Shown here in pieces: positions 46,416 through 54,695 of a DNA stretch of 64,000 nucleotides. The DNA lies in NCBI RefSeq assembly GCF_900113485.1, contig NZ_FOPM01000007.1, positions 124,001-188,000 on the forward strand. Reading direction: 5' to 3'. The first letter of the stretch is position 1. The number at the start of each line of letters is the position of its first letter. The position numbers were made by a program, and so were the translations under genes. The notes beneath the pieces were generated by a model. It was not told the origin of the DNA. It was given only the letters and a program-made list of their open reading frames with translations, and did no database searches. This stretch comes from Methylobacterium gossipiicola (lineage in GTDB: Bacteria > Pseudomonadota > Alphaproteobacteria > Rhizobiales > Beijerinckiaceae).

Positions 46416-48355
46416 CGCGCCCCCTCATCATCGACAGCTTCGCGGGCGGGGGCGGCGCCAGCGAGGGCATCCGCGCCGCGCTCGGTCGCGACCCGGATTA
46501 TGCCCTCAACCACAATCCCATCGCGCTCGCGATGCACCGAATCAACCATCCGGACACGCACCACGTCGAGGAGGACGTCTGGAACGTCGACGCCGTGGGG
46601 CTGTGCGCCGGGCGGCCCGTCGGGCTCCTCTGGATGTCACCGGATTGCAAGCACTTCTCGAAGGCGAAGGGCGGCAAGCCGCGCGAGAAGCAGATCCGCG
46701 GCCTCGCCTGGGTCGGCGTGCGCTGGATCAAGAGCCTGCCGAAGCGGCAGCGCCCGCGCCTCGTGTGCCTGGAGAACGTCGAGGAGTTTCAGGATTGGGG
46801 GCCGCTGCTGGAGGACGGGCGCCCGTGCCCCGTTCAGAAAGGCGCCACGTTCCAGAGCTTCGTCGCGGCGTTCCGCGCCATGGGCTACGCCGTCGAATGG
46901 CGCGAACTGCGGGCGTGCGATTATGGCGCGCCGACGATTCGGAAACGCCTGTTCCTCGTCGCCCGGCGCGACGGGCGGCCCATCGTCTGGCCGGCTCCAA
47001 CCCATGGCGGCCCGACGAACCCGGGCGTGATCGCGGGGGTGCTCAAGCCCTGGCGCACGGCCGCTGAGATCATCGATTGGTCGCTGCCCTGCCCGTCGAT
47101 CTTCGAGACCTCGGCCGAGATCAAGGCCCGGTACGGCATCCGCGCGAACCGCCCCCTGGCCGACGCAACCATGGCCCGCATCGCCAAGGGCACGAAGCGG
47201 TACGTCCTCGACGCGGCCAAGCCGTTCCTCGTCCAGATCAACCACGGCGGCAGCACCGGGGGCCGCGACCACGCTGTTGACGAGCCGATGCCGACCATGA
47301 CGGGCAAGCGCGGCGAGGCCGTCGTCACCTCATTCGTGTCCTACGCCCAGCAAGGCGGCGCGAATCGGGACATCACGGCCCCGCTGCACACCATCACGGC
47401 GAGCCCGAAGGACCACAACACCGTGGTCGCGCCGCATCTGATCCGCGTCGACCAGACGAGCGGCGACCCCGCGCGCAAGGGCGTGCATGCCGTTGGCGAC
47501 CCGGTGTCGACCATCACAACCGCAGGCGCCCAGGCGGTCGTCTCAGGCTTCCTCGTCCCTCGCTACGGCGAGCGGCTCGGCCAAGATCCGCGCACGCGCT
47601 CGCTCGAAGAGCCGTTCCCCGCCCTCGTTCCGACCGGCAACGAGGGGAGCCTTGCCGCGATCCACATGACCCGCCAGTTCGGCGCGTCGGTCGGGTCCGA
47701 CGTCGAGGAGCCGGTGGGTACCATCACGGCCGGCGGCGCGGGCAAGGCCGGTGTGGTCGCGGCATTCCTGGCGCAGCATAACCTCGGCGCGGTCGGGCAC
47801 GATGCCCGCGAGCCGCTGTCGACACTAAGCCAGAAGGGCTCGCAGCAGCAGGTCGTCGCCGCCCACATGCTGAACCTGCGCGGCTCAGACCGCCGTGACG
47901 GCCCGGTCGACGCGCCGGCCCCCACGTTCTCGGCCGGCGGCAACCATGCGGCGGCCGTCTACGCCTTCCTGTCGAAATACTACGGCAGCGGGGCCATCGG
48001 TCAGGCGGCGAACGAGCCCGCCCATACGCTGACCGCGAAGGATCGACACGGAGTCGTCACGGTGAGCGTCGAGGGCCAGCCCTACGCCATCGTGGACATC
48101 GGCATGCGGATGCTGACGCCGCGCGAGCGGTTCTGCGCGCAGGGCTTCCGGCCAGATTACGTGATCGACCGGGGTGAGATGGAAGACGGAACCATCATCC
48201 CGCTCACCCTGGAGCAGCAGGGCAGCGCGTGCGGGAACTCCGTGTGCCCCGACATGGCCAAGGCGCTGATCGGGGCCAACGCGGACGCCATCGACTTCGA
48301 CACCGTCAGAACAGCCGCCGCCCCGGCGGCCATGCCCCTCTTCGCAGCGGAGTGA
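46412..48355 (+). CDS. Phage DNA cytosine-C5 methyltransferase with tandem-repeat insert
   Basis: A 647-residue protein. Motif I is DSFAGGGGASEGI (8-20). The catalytic motif reads MSPDCKHFSK, with Cys79 preceded by Asp instead of the usual Pro-Cys. The ENV motif is CLENVEEF (119-126). The C-terminal motifs IX-X are MLTPRERFCAQGF and QGSACGNSVCPDMAKAL. Between them residues 290-555 hold eight 32-40-residue repeats built on P-x-x-T-(I/L/F)-T with VV-AFL segments, replacing an ordinary recognition domain. It should transfer a one-carbon unit to cytosine C5. The next genes (ASCH, gp37/gp68) may extend this modification. Confidence 0.88.
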   Translation: MTRPLIIDSFAGGGGASEGIRAALGRDPDYALNHNPIALAMHRINHPDTHHVEEDVWNVDAVGLCAGRPVGLLWMSPDCKHFSKAKGGKPREKQIRGLAWVGVRWIKSLPKRQRPRLVCLENVEEFQDWGPLLEDGRPCPVQKGATFQSFVAAFRAMGYAVEWRELRACDYGAPTIRKRLFLVARRDGRPIVWPAPTHGGPTNPGVIAGVLKPWRTAAEIIDWSLPCPSIFETSAEIKARYGIRANRPLADATMARIAKGTKRYVLDAAKPFLVQINHGGSTGGRDHAVDEPMPTMTGKRGEAVVTSFVSYAQQGGANRDITAPLHTITASPKDHNTVVAPHLIRVDQTSGDPARKGVHAVGDPVSTITTAGAQAVVSGFLVPRYGERLGQDPRTRSLEEPFPALVPTGNEGSLAAIHMTRQFGASVGSDVEEPVGTITAGGAGKAGVVAAFLAQHNLGAVGHDAREPLSTLSQKGSQQQVVAAHMLNLRGSDRRDGPVDAPAPTFSAGGNHAAAVYAFLSKYYGSGAIGQAANEPAHTLTAKDRHGVVTVSVEGQPYAIVDIGMRMLTPRERFCAQGFRPDYVIDRGEMEDGTIIPLTLEQQGSACGNSVCPDMAKALIGANADAIDFDTVRTAAAPAAMPLFAAE

Positions 48356-48789
48356 CGCCCGTGGTCGCCTACAGCTTCAAGAAGCGGTTCGGCCCGCCCA
48401 TCCTCGTGGGCACGAAGGCGCAGACGATCCGCGCGAACCGGAAGCGACACGCGCGGCCGGGCGAGCAGCTGCAACTCTACACCGGGATGCGGACGAAGCA
48501 CTGCGCGCTCCTCGGCCGGACACCGTGCCTGTCGGTGATGCCCGTGCGGTTGTGCTTCTCGGAACGCGCCGCGACCGAACTGTTCGAGGTCGGCGGCGAA
48601 TTGCTCGATCCAGCCCGCATGGACGCCTTCGCGCGTGAGGACGGCTTTGAGAGCGTCGAGGACATGGCCCGCTTTTGGTGGGCCGAGCACCCGCCGGAGG
48701 AGGGCGACCGCATCGCCTTCGAGGGCGTGCTGATCCGTTGGAAGCCGCTTCGACCCACGAACGAACTCGACACCGCAGGAGTCGCCTGA
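48352..48789 (+). CDS. ASCH-domain-like protein
   Basis: A 145-residue frame from GTG 48352 (GTGA overlap with the methyltransferase stop; GTG 48361 also possible). The sequence VAYSFKKRFGPPILVGTKAQ, TIRANRKRHARPGEQLQLYT and MRTKHCALLGRTPCLSV is typical of ASCH-like phage proteins, an RNA/modified-base-binding PUA-like fold. The C-terminal half (GFESVEDMARFWWAEHPPEE, IAFEGVLIRWKPL) completes the domain. Located between C5-methyltransferase and gp37/gp68 genes, it may read or handle modified bases. Confidence 0.7.
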   Translation: MTPVVAYSFKKRFGPPILVGTKAQTIRANRKRHARPGEQLQLYTGMRTKHCALLGRTPCLSVMPVRLCFSERAATELFEVGGELLDPARMDAFAREDGFESVEDMARFWWAEHPPEEGDRIAFEGVLIRWKPLRPTNELDTAGVA

Positions 48790-49946
48790 TGGCCGAGACC
48801 ACTAAAATCGGGTGGACCGACGCGACGTGGAATCCGGTCACCGGCTGTTCCATCGTCTCGCCGGGCTGCACCAACTGCTACGCCATGGGCCTCGCCGGCA
48901 CGCGACTGAAGCACCACCCGTCCCGCGCCGGCCTCACCACGGACAGCAAGGCCGGGCCGGTCTGGAGCAGCAAGGTCCGTCTCAACGAGGCGTGGTTGAC
49001 CCAGCCGCTTCAGTGGAAGCGGCCCCGGCGCATCTTCGTCTGCGCCCACGGCGACCTGTTCGCCGAGGGCGTGCCGGATGAATGGATCGACCGGGTGTTT
49101 GCCGTCATGGCCCGGGCGCCGCAGCACACCTTTCAGGTGCTGACGAAGCGCGCCGCTCGGATGCGGGAGTGGTTCGAGGAGCGTTGGCAGCCGGCACCCG
49201 CCCAGCGGATCGTGTTCCCCGGTCTACCCGCTTACGACATGCCCGCGCAGGCCGAGGGCGATGATCGTCACGAGCGCGTGTATCAAGCGACTGGCGAGTT
49301 CCTTGACCTCGATACCGTCAGCGACCGGTTCTGGAACCCCGATGGGTCCCGCAAATGGCAGGGCTGGCCGCTCCCAAACGTGTGGCTCGGCGTCAGCGCT
49401 GAGGATCAGCGCCGGGCCAACGAGCGCGTGCCAGACTTGCTGGCGACGCCTGCCGCCGTGCGGTTCGTGTCGGCCGAGCCGCTGCTTGGGCCCATCGATT
49501 TCCGGGACATCAAGCCTTTGGATCGGGCCGAGCTAAACGCGCTTCGAGGAATGAACTTCGATCAAGGCATGCCCTGCGAGCGCCTGGATTGGGTCATTGT
49601 CGGCGGCGAGAGTGGCGCCCAAGCGCGGCCGACCCATCCGGCTTGGGTCCGCGCGATCCGCGACCAATGCGCGACGGCCGGAACGGCGTTTTTCTTCAAG
49701 CAATGGGGATCATGGCAACCGCGCGCGTGGTGCCGGGATGGCGGCACGCATGCCATGCGGGAAGGCAGCGGGCAAATCTCGTTCCAGGCGATCCAGTCTC
49801 ACCCCAATTCCATCGAGCGCGTCGGCGCCGGCCCGGAGTGGAGCGCGTTCGCTCTCGTCGGCAAAAAAGCCGCCGGTCGCGCCCTCGACGGTGAAGAGCA
49901 CAACGGCATGCCGCCGCTCGGCCAGGACACGGAGTGTGGCCGGTGA
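48789..49946 (+). CDS. Phage Gp37/Gp68 (DUF5131) family protein, radical-SAM-like
   Basis: A 385-residue protein from ATG 48789 (TGATG overlap). It starts KIGWTDATWNPVTGCSIVSP, continuing GCTNCYAMGLA: the spaced cysteines in GCSIVSPGCTNCYA resemble an iron-sulfur/SAM-radical site. RIFVCAHGDLFAEGVPDEWI, LPNVWLGVSAEDQRRANER, FVSAEPLLGPIDF, DWVIVGGESGAQARPTHPAW and FFFKQWGSW follow, all diagnostic of the Gp37/Gp68 family. Its chemistry is not established; linkage to a cytosine methyltransferase suggests nucleic-acid modification. Confidence 0.85.
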   Translation: MAETTKIGWTDATWNPVTGCSIVSPGCTNCYAMGLAGTRLKHHPSRAGLTTDSKAGPVWSSKVRLNEAWLTQPLQWKRPRRIFVCAHGDLFAEGVPDEWIDRVFAVMARAPQHTFQVLTKRAARMREWFEERWQPAPAQRIVFPGLPAYDMPAQAEGDDRHERVYQATGEFLDLDTVSDRFWNPDGSRKWQGWPLPNVWLGVSAEDQRRANERVPDLLATPAAVRFVSAEPLLGPIDFRDIKPLDRAELNALRGMNFDQGMPCERLDWVIVGGESGAQARPTHPAWVRAIRDQCATAGTAFFFKQWGSWQPRAWCRDGGTHAMREGSGQISFQAIQSHPNSIERVGAGPEWSAFALVGKKAAGRALDGEEHNGMPPLGQDTECGR

Positions 49947-50302
49947 CGGTCTACGTCGATCAGCCGACCCACCCGTTCGGCAACATGCTGATGTGCCACC
50001 TTTGGGCCGACACGCTCGACGAGCTGTTGGCGATAGTCGACCGCATCGGCGTGCAGCGGAAGTGGATTCAGGGCCACCCGGAATTGAGCGTCGGGCACCA
50101 CCGCAACGCCTCGTGGGTCCACTTCGATATCGCGAAGGGCAAGCGCGCCCTCGCCCTCAAGGCCGGCGCCATTGAGACGGACCGGTACGGCCCCGTCCAC
50201 TGGCAAGCCAAGTGCGACGGCGACACCGCGAAGGTCGAACAGATCGAGCGCCTGCGCGCCCGCGAAGACCCTCGGCAAACCTCACTGTTCCCAACGGAGT
50301 AA
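49943..50302 (+). CDS. DUF4031 family protein
   Basis: A 119-residue protein from GTG 49943 (GTGA overlap). It matches DUF4031: VTVYVDQPTHPFGNMLMCHL, WADTLDELLAIVDRIGVQRK, WIQGHPELSVGHHRNASWVH, FDIAKGKRALALKAGAIETD. The family is small and widespread in phages and bacteria, with unknown function. Conserved Asp, His and Trp suggest an enzyme. The C-terminal region is a charged helix. It is the last coupled gene of the modification cluster. Confidence 0.85.
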   Translation: MTVYVDQPTHPFGNMLMCHLWADTLDELLAIVDRIGVQRKWIQGHPELSVGHHRNASWVHFDIAKGKRALALKAGAIETDRYGPVHWQAKCDGDTAKVEQIERLRAREDPRQTSLFPTE

Positions 50303-50306
50303 CGCC

Positions 50307-50663
50307 ATGGCGCGGGACCTCAGCGTTGCAGAACTCGTCAATGAATATGGCTTCTCCGAACGGCACTGGACCCGCATGGCGGCGGCAGGCCGTGTCCCCG
50401 GCGCTCGACAGCCCTTCGGTCCTGGCACAAGCTGGGTGTTCGATCCTGTTGCGGTGAGCCGGTGGTGGGAATCAACCCGTAGGACCGTGAACGAATGGCC
50501 GACATCTACCTACGCGGCAAAACGTGGTGGGCCCGCGTCCAGAAGAACGGCCAGGACATCCGCGAGTCCCTGCGAACACGATCTGAAAGCGTTGCTCGCG
50601 ACCGCCTTAGGATCTGGCTCAACGACCTCGAAGCCCAGGCGTGGGGGGCAAAGCCGCGTCTGA
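50307..50663 (+). CDS. Excisionase-like (AlpA/MerR-type) DNA-binding protein
   Basis: The frame from ATG 50307 encodes 118 residues. The N-terminal 65 are a small winged HTH: DLSVAELVNEYGFSERHWTR, MAAAGRVPGARQPFGPGTSW, VFDPVAVSRWWEST. Such proteins bend attachment-site DNA as excisionases or direct integrase choice. The final 55 residues overlap the integrase gene in another frame and are Ala/Arg/Ser-rich, so the functional part is probably only the N-terminal domain. Immediate precedence to the integrase supports an Xis role. Confidence 0.68.
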   Translation: MARDLSVAELVNEYGFSERHWTRMAAAGRVPGARQPFGPGTSWVFDPVAVSRWWESTRRTVNEWPTSTYAAKRGGPASRRTARTSASPCEHDLKALLATALGSGSTTSKPRRGGQSRV

Positions 50664-51679
50664 GCGTGAACGCGGTCATTGCCGCGTTCATCAAGGAGCA
50701 CGGCCCGACCCTGCGGCCGAACACCCTCCGGCGCTACGGCGTGTCGATTGCGTGGCTCGACGCGCATTTCAAGGGTCGGCTGTTGCTCGACCTGAAGATG
50801 GCCGACCTGAAGGAGTTCGAGACGGCGCGCCGGACCATGGGTGTCTCGGCGCCGACTATCCGCCGCGATCTCGCCTGCCTCTCGACCATCTATGGCTTTG
50901 CCATCGAGAACGGGTGGGTGGACGTCAATCCGGTCACGCCCTTCCTGAAGCAACGCTCCAAGCGCGGCCTGCGCGAGGCGCCGCCACGCACGCGCTACCT
51001 CACCCGCGCGGAAGAGGCCCGGCTGATGGAAGGCGCCCTCCCCTACGTTCGCGACGCCATCGTGTTCGCGATCTACACGGGCCTGCGCATGGAGGAACAG
51101 TTCTCCCTCACATGGTCGCAGATCGACCTCGCACGGAATCAGATCACGGTGGCGGCCGAGACCGCGAAGGGCCGTCGCGACCGGACGGTGATCCTGCTGG
51201 ATCCGGCGATTGCGGTGCTGAAGGCGATGCCGCGCCACCTCACAAGCCCGTTCGTCTTCCACCACGGCGCGGCCACCACGCGGCGCGGCCCGCGCCGCCA
51301 GGGCGCCCTCCCCCGGCCGGATCACAACGACGGCGAGCGTTTCAATCACCTCGACCGGGGCATGAAGCGCGCGGCGGCCCGCGCCAAGGTCAAGAACCTC
51401 CGCTGGCACGATCTCCGGCGCACCCACGGCTGCCGCTTGCTCCAAGAGGAGAAGTGGTCCCTGGAGATGGTCCGCGACCAGCTCGGCCACCGCAGCGTCG
51501 TCCAGACCGAACGCGCCTACGCTTTCCTCGAAGTCGAGGACCGCAGAATGGCCGCGCACGGGGCCGGCACAAATCCCGGCACAGGTCCCGCGCAGGAGAT
51601 TGATGCAGCAACAGGCAAGCCCATCGAGGCACAAAAGCCGGCACAGGGGCGGCGGACTGACTTAAAAAAGCCAGCCTAA
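50495..51679 (+). CDS. int: Phage tyrosine integrase
   Basis: A 394-residue protein. It has an N-terminal arm-binding part (MADIYLRGKTWWARVQKNGQ) and a SAM-like core-binding domain (about 55-140). The catalytic domain carries Arg198 (YTGLRMEEQFSLTW), His305-Asp-Leu-Arg308 (NLRWHDLRRTHG), His332 (LGHRSVVQTERAYAF) and nucleophile Tyr342. Together these cut and rejoin attachment sites. It ends 29 bases before the tRNA-Gln fragment that forms the attachment site. Its start lies inside the excisionase-like frame (169-base overlap), as in lambda xis/int. Confidence 0.95.
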   Translation: MADIYLRGKTWWARVQKNGQDIRESLRTRSESVARDRLRIWLNDLEAQAWGAKPRLSVNAVIAAFIKEHGPTLRPNTLRRYGVSIAWLDAHFKGRLLLDLKMADLKEFETARRTMGVSAPTIRRDLACLSTIYGFAIENGWVDVNPVTPFLKQRSKRGLREAPPRTRYLTRAEEARLMEGALPYVRDAIVFAIYTGLRMEEQFSLTWSQIDLARNQITVAAETAKGRRDRTVILLDPAIAVLKAMPRHLTSPFVFHHGAATTRRGPRRQGALPRPDHNDGERFNHLDRGMKRAAARAKVKNLRWHDLRRTHGCRLLQEEKWSLEMVRDQLGHRSVVQTERAYAFLEVEDRRMAAHGAGTNPGTGPAQEIDAATGKPIEAQKPAQGRRTDLKKPA

Positions 51680-51708
51680 GCAACGCCTTAGTACTTTGGC
51701 AGATTGTC

Positions 51709-51753
51709 TTTTGGTACCGCCATTCCCAGGTTCGAATCCTGGCGCCCCAGCCA
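51709..51753 (+). other. Attachment site: 3' part of tRNA-Gln(TTG)
   Basis: From TTTTGGT (anticodon loop with TTG) through ACCGC, the T arm CCAGG-TTCGAAT-CCTGG and acceptor CGCCCCA-G-CCA, the sequence is the 3' half of tRNA-Gln. The bases before it (GATTGTC) do not pair with ACCGC and no D-arm precedes, so it is not a complete tRNA gene. It is the duplicated core left at the prophage end; the intact gene should flank the other end. Confidence 0.85.
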
Positions 51754-51780
51754 AGCCTCCGCTAAGTTATTGATCTGACT

Positions 51781-54300
51781 GTGATCCGTGCTCAGCCGCT
51801 CTCGCGGCTGCACCGATTGTACGCAGAGCTGTTGCACGCGCTTGTCCACAGGGGCAGGCCGTTGACGATTTGTTCTAACGTGTACCGACGCGGTGCGGTA
51901 TACTGGTGGCGTAGGCGATTCCGTTGCGATGAGCGGACACGACCCCCTGGTACCTCTGCTAAGGGGAGTTCCGCCACGGTCGCTCTCAGCCTGGGCACAA
52001 CCGACCCGGCGAGTGCGCGCACACTCGGCTGGGCACTCAACGCGGAAAGCCTCCGCGTCCGGGACGATCCCGCCATGCGTAGCACCAGTCAGATCCGTGA
52101 CCATCTCCGCGCCTATGTCGACCGGGAGCGAAGCGCGCGCTTGACGCGCCTGCGGCGCGACCTCGATCCACCGCGTGATCCGCTCGTCGGCGACTGGCCG
52201 GCGCTGATGGAGAGGCGTGCGCGAGAGTACCGCATCTTCGGGCGTCTGCAGGCGCTCGCAGGCGAGGACGGCTTCGATGCGGGGTACGACAGCGAACTCG
52301 ATGCGCGCCTGAAGCAGGAAGGCTTCAGCCTGACGGAACGCGGAGCGATCCGCCGCCGCATCGTGAACGGCTATCTGCGCGATCTCGGACGCCCTGACGA
52401 GACGGGACGGCTCACACCACCTCGCGCCTATCTCCAGGCCATGCTGATCAGCATGGGCGAGCCCGTGACCGAAGCCGGGCTGACAAAGTGCCTGCGCGGG
52501 CTCGCGGCCGTCTCGGGGCACGTCTCGCGCGAATTCGCCACGACCTATGCCGAGGCCCGCTGCGATCCGCGGGAGGCCTGGGCCAACCTCTCGGCGATGC
52601 GTGCCAGGGATGAGATGCCGCGCGACACGCTGGGCTGGGCCACATCCGACTTCGACGGCGCTGACAGCTTCGAGTGGGGCGACTTCGAGGTCCAGGCCTC
52701 AAACATGCCGCCGCAGGTAGAGGGCAGCTATACCGATCCGGCCAGTCCCAAATCCGCCCCCCTCAGCCAGCCGGCACCCGACCAAGACCCTATCGCCGAC
52801 CGGAACCCTCCACCCGCGGCATCAGACCCTGCGTCGTACCCTCCAAAAGCGGAGGCGGCCGCGCCGGATATGGCGTCAAGACCATCGTCTGGCGCTTCGG
52901 AGTTTGACGGGGAGGATCGCGTTCCAGCCGCCACCGATCACACTCCAGACGTCGATCAACGAGGTCTGGACGATGCGCGTGAGGGGAGCGAAGCCGATTC
53001 CGGTCCGGTCACGAACTCGCTGACTGAGGTGGTCGAACAACTCATCACGCACAAGGGCACCACCTGGGATGAGAAAACTCAGCGTCAGCATCGGGCCGTC
53101 GCAGCGATGCTGGGCGATATCGCAGGCACCGATGACCTGCGGCAGATCAGGCACTCCCATCTCGCTGCCTATATCCAGAACCTCTCGAATCTGCCGAAGT
53201 CCTACGGCAAGAGTTCACGTGACGCGGCACTGTCGATCGCGGACCTGGTCGAGCGCGGCCGAACGATGCGAGCTATGGGGCAGACCGAGAAAGTCGGGCT
53301 CAGCCCCGCGACCGTGAACCGGCATATCACGCAGCTCTCGACCATCGCGAAGTACTGCCGGGCCAAGCAGCGCCCGATCGGACAGGTCGAGCTCCTGGGC
53401 GACTTCCGCCTGATCGACCCGGAGCGGGACGGCGAGAAGCGACCGGCTTTTGAGGTCGACGAGGTGAAGACGCTGTTCGCGCACCCCGTCTGGACGTCGA
53501 CGGTCTCGGAAGCGGAGATGCTGCGGGTCGCACGGGGGCAGCAGATCTTCGCAGCCGTCTACTGGCTGCCGCTCCTGGGCTACTACACCTGCGCGCGCCT
53601 GTCCGAACTGGTCTACCTTGAGCTCGGCGACGTCGATGTGGAGCAGGCCACGCTCAAGATCCGGCCGACACGCAGACGGCGCCTCAAGAACGCGGTGTCG
53701 CGTCGGACGCTGCCACTCCATCCAGAGCTGATCCGCCTCGGTTTCCTGGATTACGTGCGGGACAGATCCGGTGCACGAAGCGATCTGATCTTCGCGGAGA
53801 TCGCGCAGTTTGGCGAGAACACGCCCTTGTCGAACCTGTTCGACAAGCGCTGGACGGTCGTTCTGGACGAAGCCGTGCCTTCGGCCCGTGAGGAGCGCAA
53901 GACATTCCATTCCTTCCGGCATTTCGGCAATACGGAGATGATCCGGCAGCAGGTGCTCGATCCGATCCGGGAGTCAATGATGGGCCATGAGGGCGCCACC
54001 GTGAACTCACGGAACTACAAGAAGACGCTCAAGCCGGAAGATATGCGCACGGCCATTGCCGCCATTCCCGAAGTCACGCGGGATCTGCGGGCGTATGACT
54101 GGACGCTCCTTGGGCCTTCCCTGACGCTCGGCTCCTTGGGGGACCAAGTATCGGCAAAGGGACGTTCGTCGCGCCGCCGATCCCTTCCATCATCGCCACT
54201 TCACTCGCTGCGAAAGGACAACAGGGAAGAACCTGGACGGTCTTCTCTGCTGCCTGAGGCGTGTCCGCGCCGAAACCAGAAGCCGTTTGACGTGCCTTAA
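51781..54300 (+). CDS. Second site-specific tyrosine recombinase (839 aa)
   Basis: A long frame from GTG 51781. Near the N-terminus LTICSNVYRRGAVYWWRRRF resembles the DUF6538 arm-binding module of integrative-element recombinases, so the true start may be a little downstream. The middle is Pro/Asp/Ser-rich linker (about 305-395). The catalytic domain is C-terminal: TCARLSELVYLELGDVD (Arg), FHSFRHFGNTEMI (His-x-x-Arg) and MMGHEGATVNSRNYKK (His, nucleophile Tyr). It begins 28 bases beyond the phage attachment site, suggesting an older element inserted at the same tRNA. No other cargo of such an element is seen before the host genes. Confidence 0.82.
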   Translation: MIRAQPLSRLHRLYAELLHALVHRGRPLTICSNVYRRGAVYWWRRRFRCDERTRPPGTSAKGSSATVALSLGTTDPASARTLGWALNAESLRVRDDPAMRSTSQIRDHLRAYVDRERSARLTRLRRDLDPPRDPLVGDWPALMERRAREYRIFGRLQALAGEDGFDAGYDSELDARLKQEGFSLTERGAIRRRIVNGYLRDLGRPDETGRLTPPRAYLQAMLISMGEPVTEAGLTKCLRGLAAVSGHVSREFATTYAEARCDPREAWANLSAMRARDEMPRDTLGWATSDFDGADSFEWGDFEVQASNMPPQVEGSYTDPASPKSAPLSQPAPDQDPIADRNPPPAASDPASYPPKAEAAAPDMASRPSSGASEFDGEDRVPAATDHTPDVDQRGLDDAREGSEADSGPVTNSLTEVVEQLITHKGTTWDEKTQRQHRAVAAMLGDIAGTDDLRQIRHSHLAAYIQNLSNLPKSYGKSSRDAALSIADLVERGRTMRAMGQTEKVGLSPATVNRHITQLSTIAKYCRAKQRPIGQVELLGDFRLIDPERDGEKRPAFEVDEVKTLFAHPVWTSTVSEAEMLRVARGQQIFAAVYWLPLLGYYTCARLSELVYLELGDVDVEQATLKIRPTRRRRLKNAVSRRTLPLHPELIRLGFLDYVRDRSGARSDLIFAEIAQFGENTPLSNLFDKRWTVVLDEAVPSAREERKTFHSFRHFGNTEMIRQQVLDPIRESMMGHEGATVNSRNYKKTLKPEDMRTAIAAIPEVTRDLRAYDWTLLGPSLTLGSLGDQVSAKGRSSRRRSLPSSPLHSLRKDNREEPGRSSLLPEACPRRNQKPFDVP

Positions 54301-54695
54301 AGACCCATGCGCCACGTCAGCTTCGGTGATCAAGCTCGCTAAAGCCGACGTGCCGTTTTGCGCTTAATCTCGGCCATTCAGCAGCCTTCCGGCATCTCAG
54401 AAGCGGATATCGGCGCAGATCGGATCATAGGTCTCAGACGCGCCATGAGCGGACATCAACTCGATACCCGTAACCGGACATTCAGCTTCGCGCCCACCCC
54501 TGCCTTAAAACCGCATCCTCACATGCCTGAAAGCAGACATGCGAGCCTGCTATCGATTGTTCAGCAATAACAACGCTCCGAGTAGCGCTGCAGAGGTGTA
54601 AGGCCTCCCGACATCCACAACCATCGTCGACCGTTGCGGCTCTGTGTGGACATGCATTGATGTGCTATGGAGTGCGGGGAGGACGACACATCAGG
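54301..54695 (+). other. Non-coding gap between recombinase and sigma-factor genes
   Basis: No convincing gene is present. A 70-codon frame at 54358-54570 has the composition of random sequence. The stretch 54400-54545 contains degenerate copies of an element like (A/G)(A/C)(C/G)GGACAT: AGCGGATAT, GAGCGGACAT, AACCGGACATTC and AAGCAGACATGCG. This looks like a decayed repeat of the kind common in alphaproteobacterial intergenic DNA. A promoter for the sigma-factor gene probably lies within 54600-54680 but none is clear. Confidence 0.5.

Larger units (their letters stand above)
1..51753. mobile_element. Podovirus-like temperate prophage (left end outside window)
   Basis: A continuous block of phage genes runs from the window start to a tRNA-Gln 3' fragment. 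It contains terminase, portal, scaffold, major capsid, adaptor, fibre, replication, recombination, CI/Cro switch and integrase genes. No tape measure, sheath or tail-tube gene is visible, and the capsid and portal types are those of short-tailed phages. The right boundary is the attachment site at 51709-51753, next to the integrase. The left boundary and the intact tRNA-Gln are expected left of position 1. All core modules look intact, so the element may be inducible; that is an inference. Confidence 0.9.

Noticed and set aside
51640..51753. Complete tRNA-Gln gene
   Set aside because: The 5' half lacks acceptor, D-arm and the 5' anticodon stem; only the 3' part from the anticodon loop is present, so it is an attachment-site remnant.
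54358..54570. Small plus-strand gene of 70 codons
   Set aside because: Lies in a decayed-repeat intergenic region, without ribosome-binding site or protein-like pattern.
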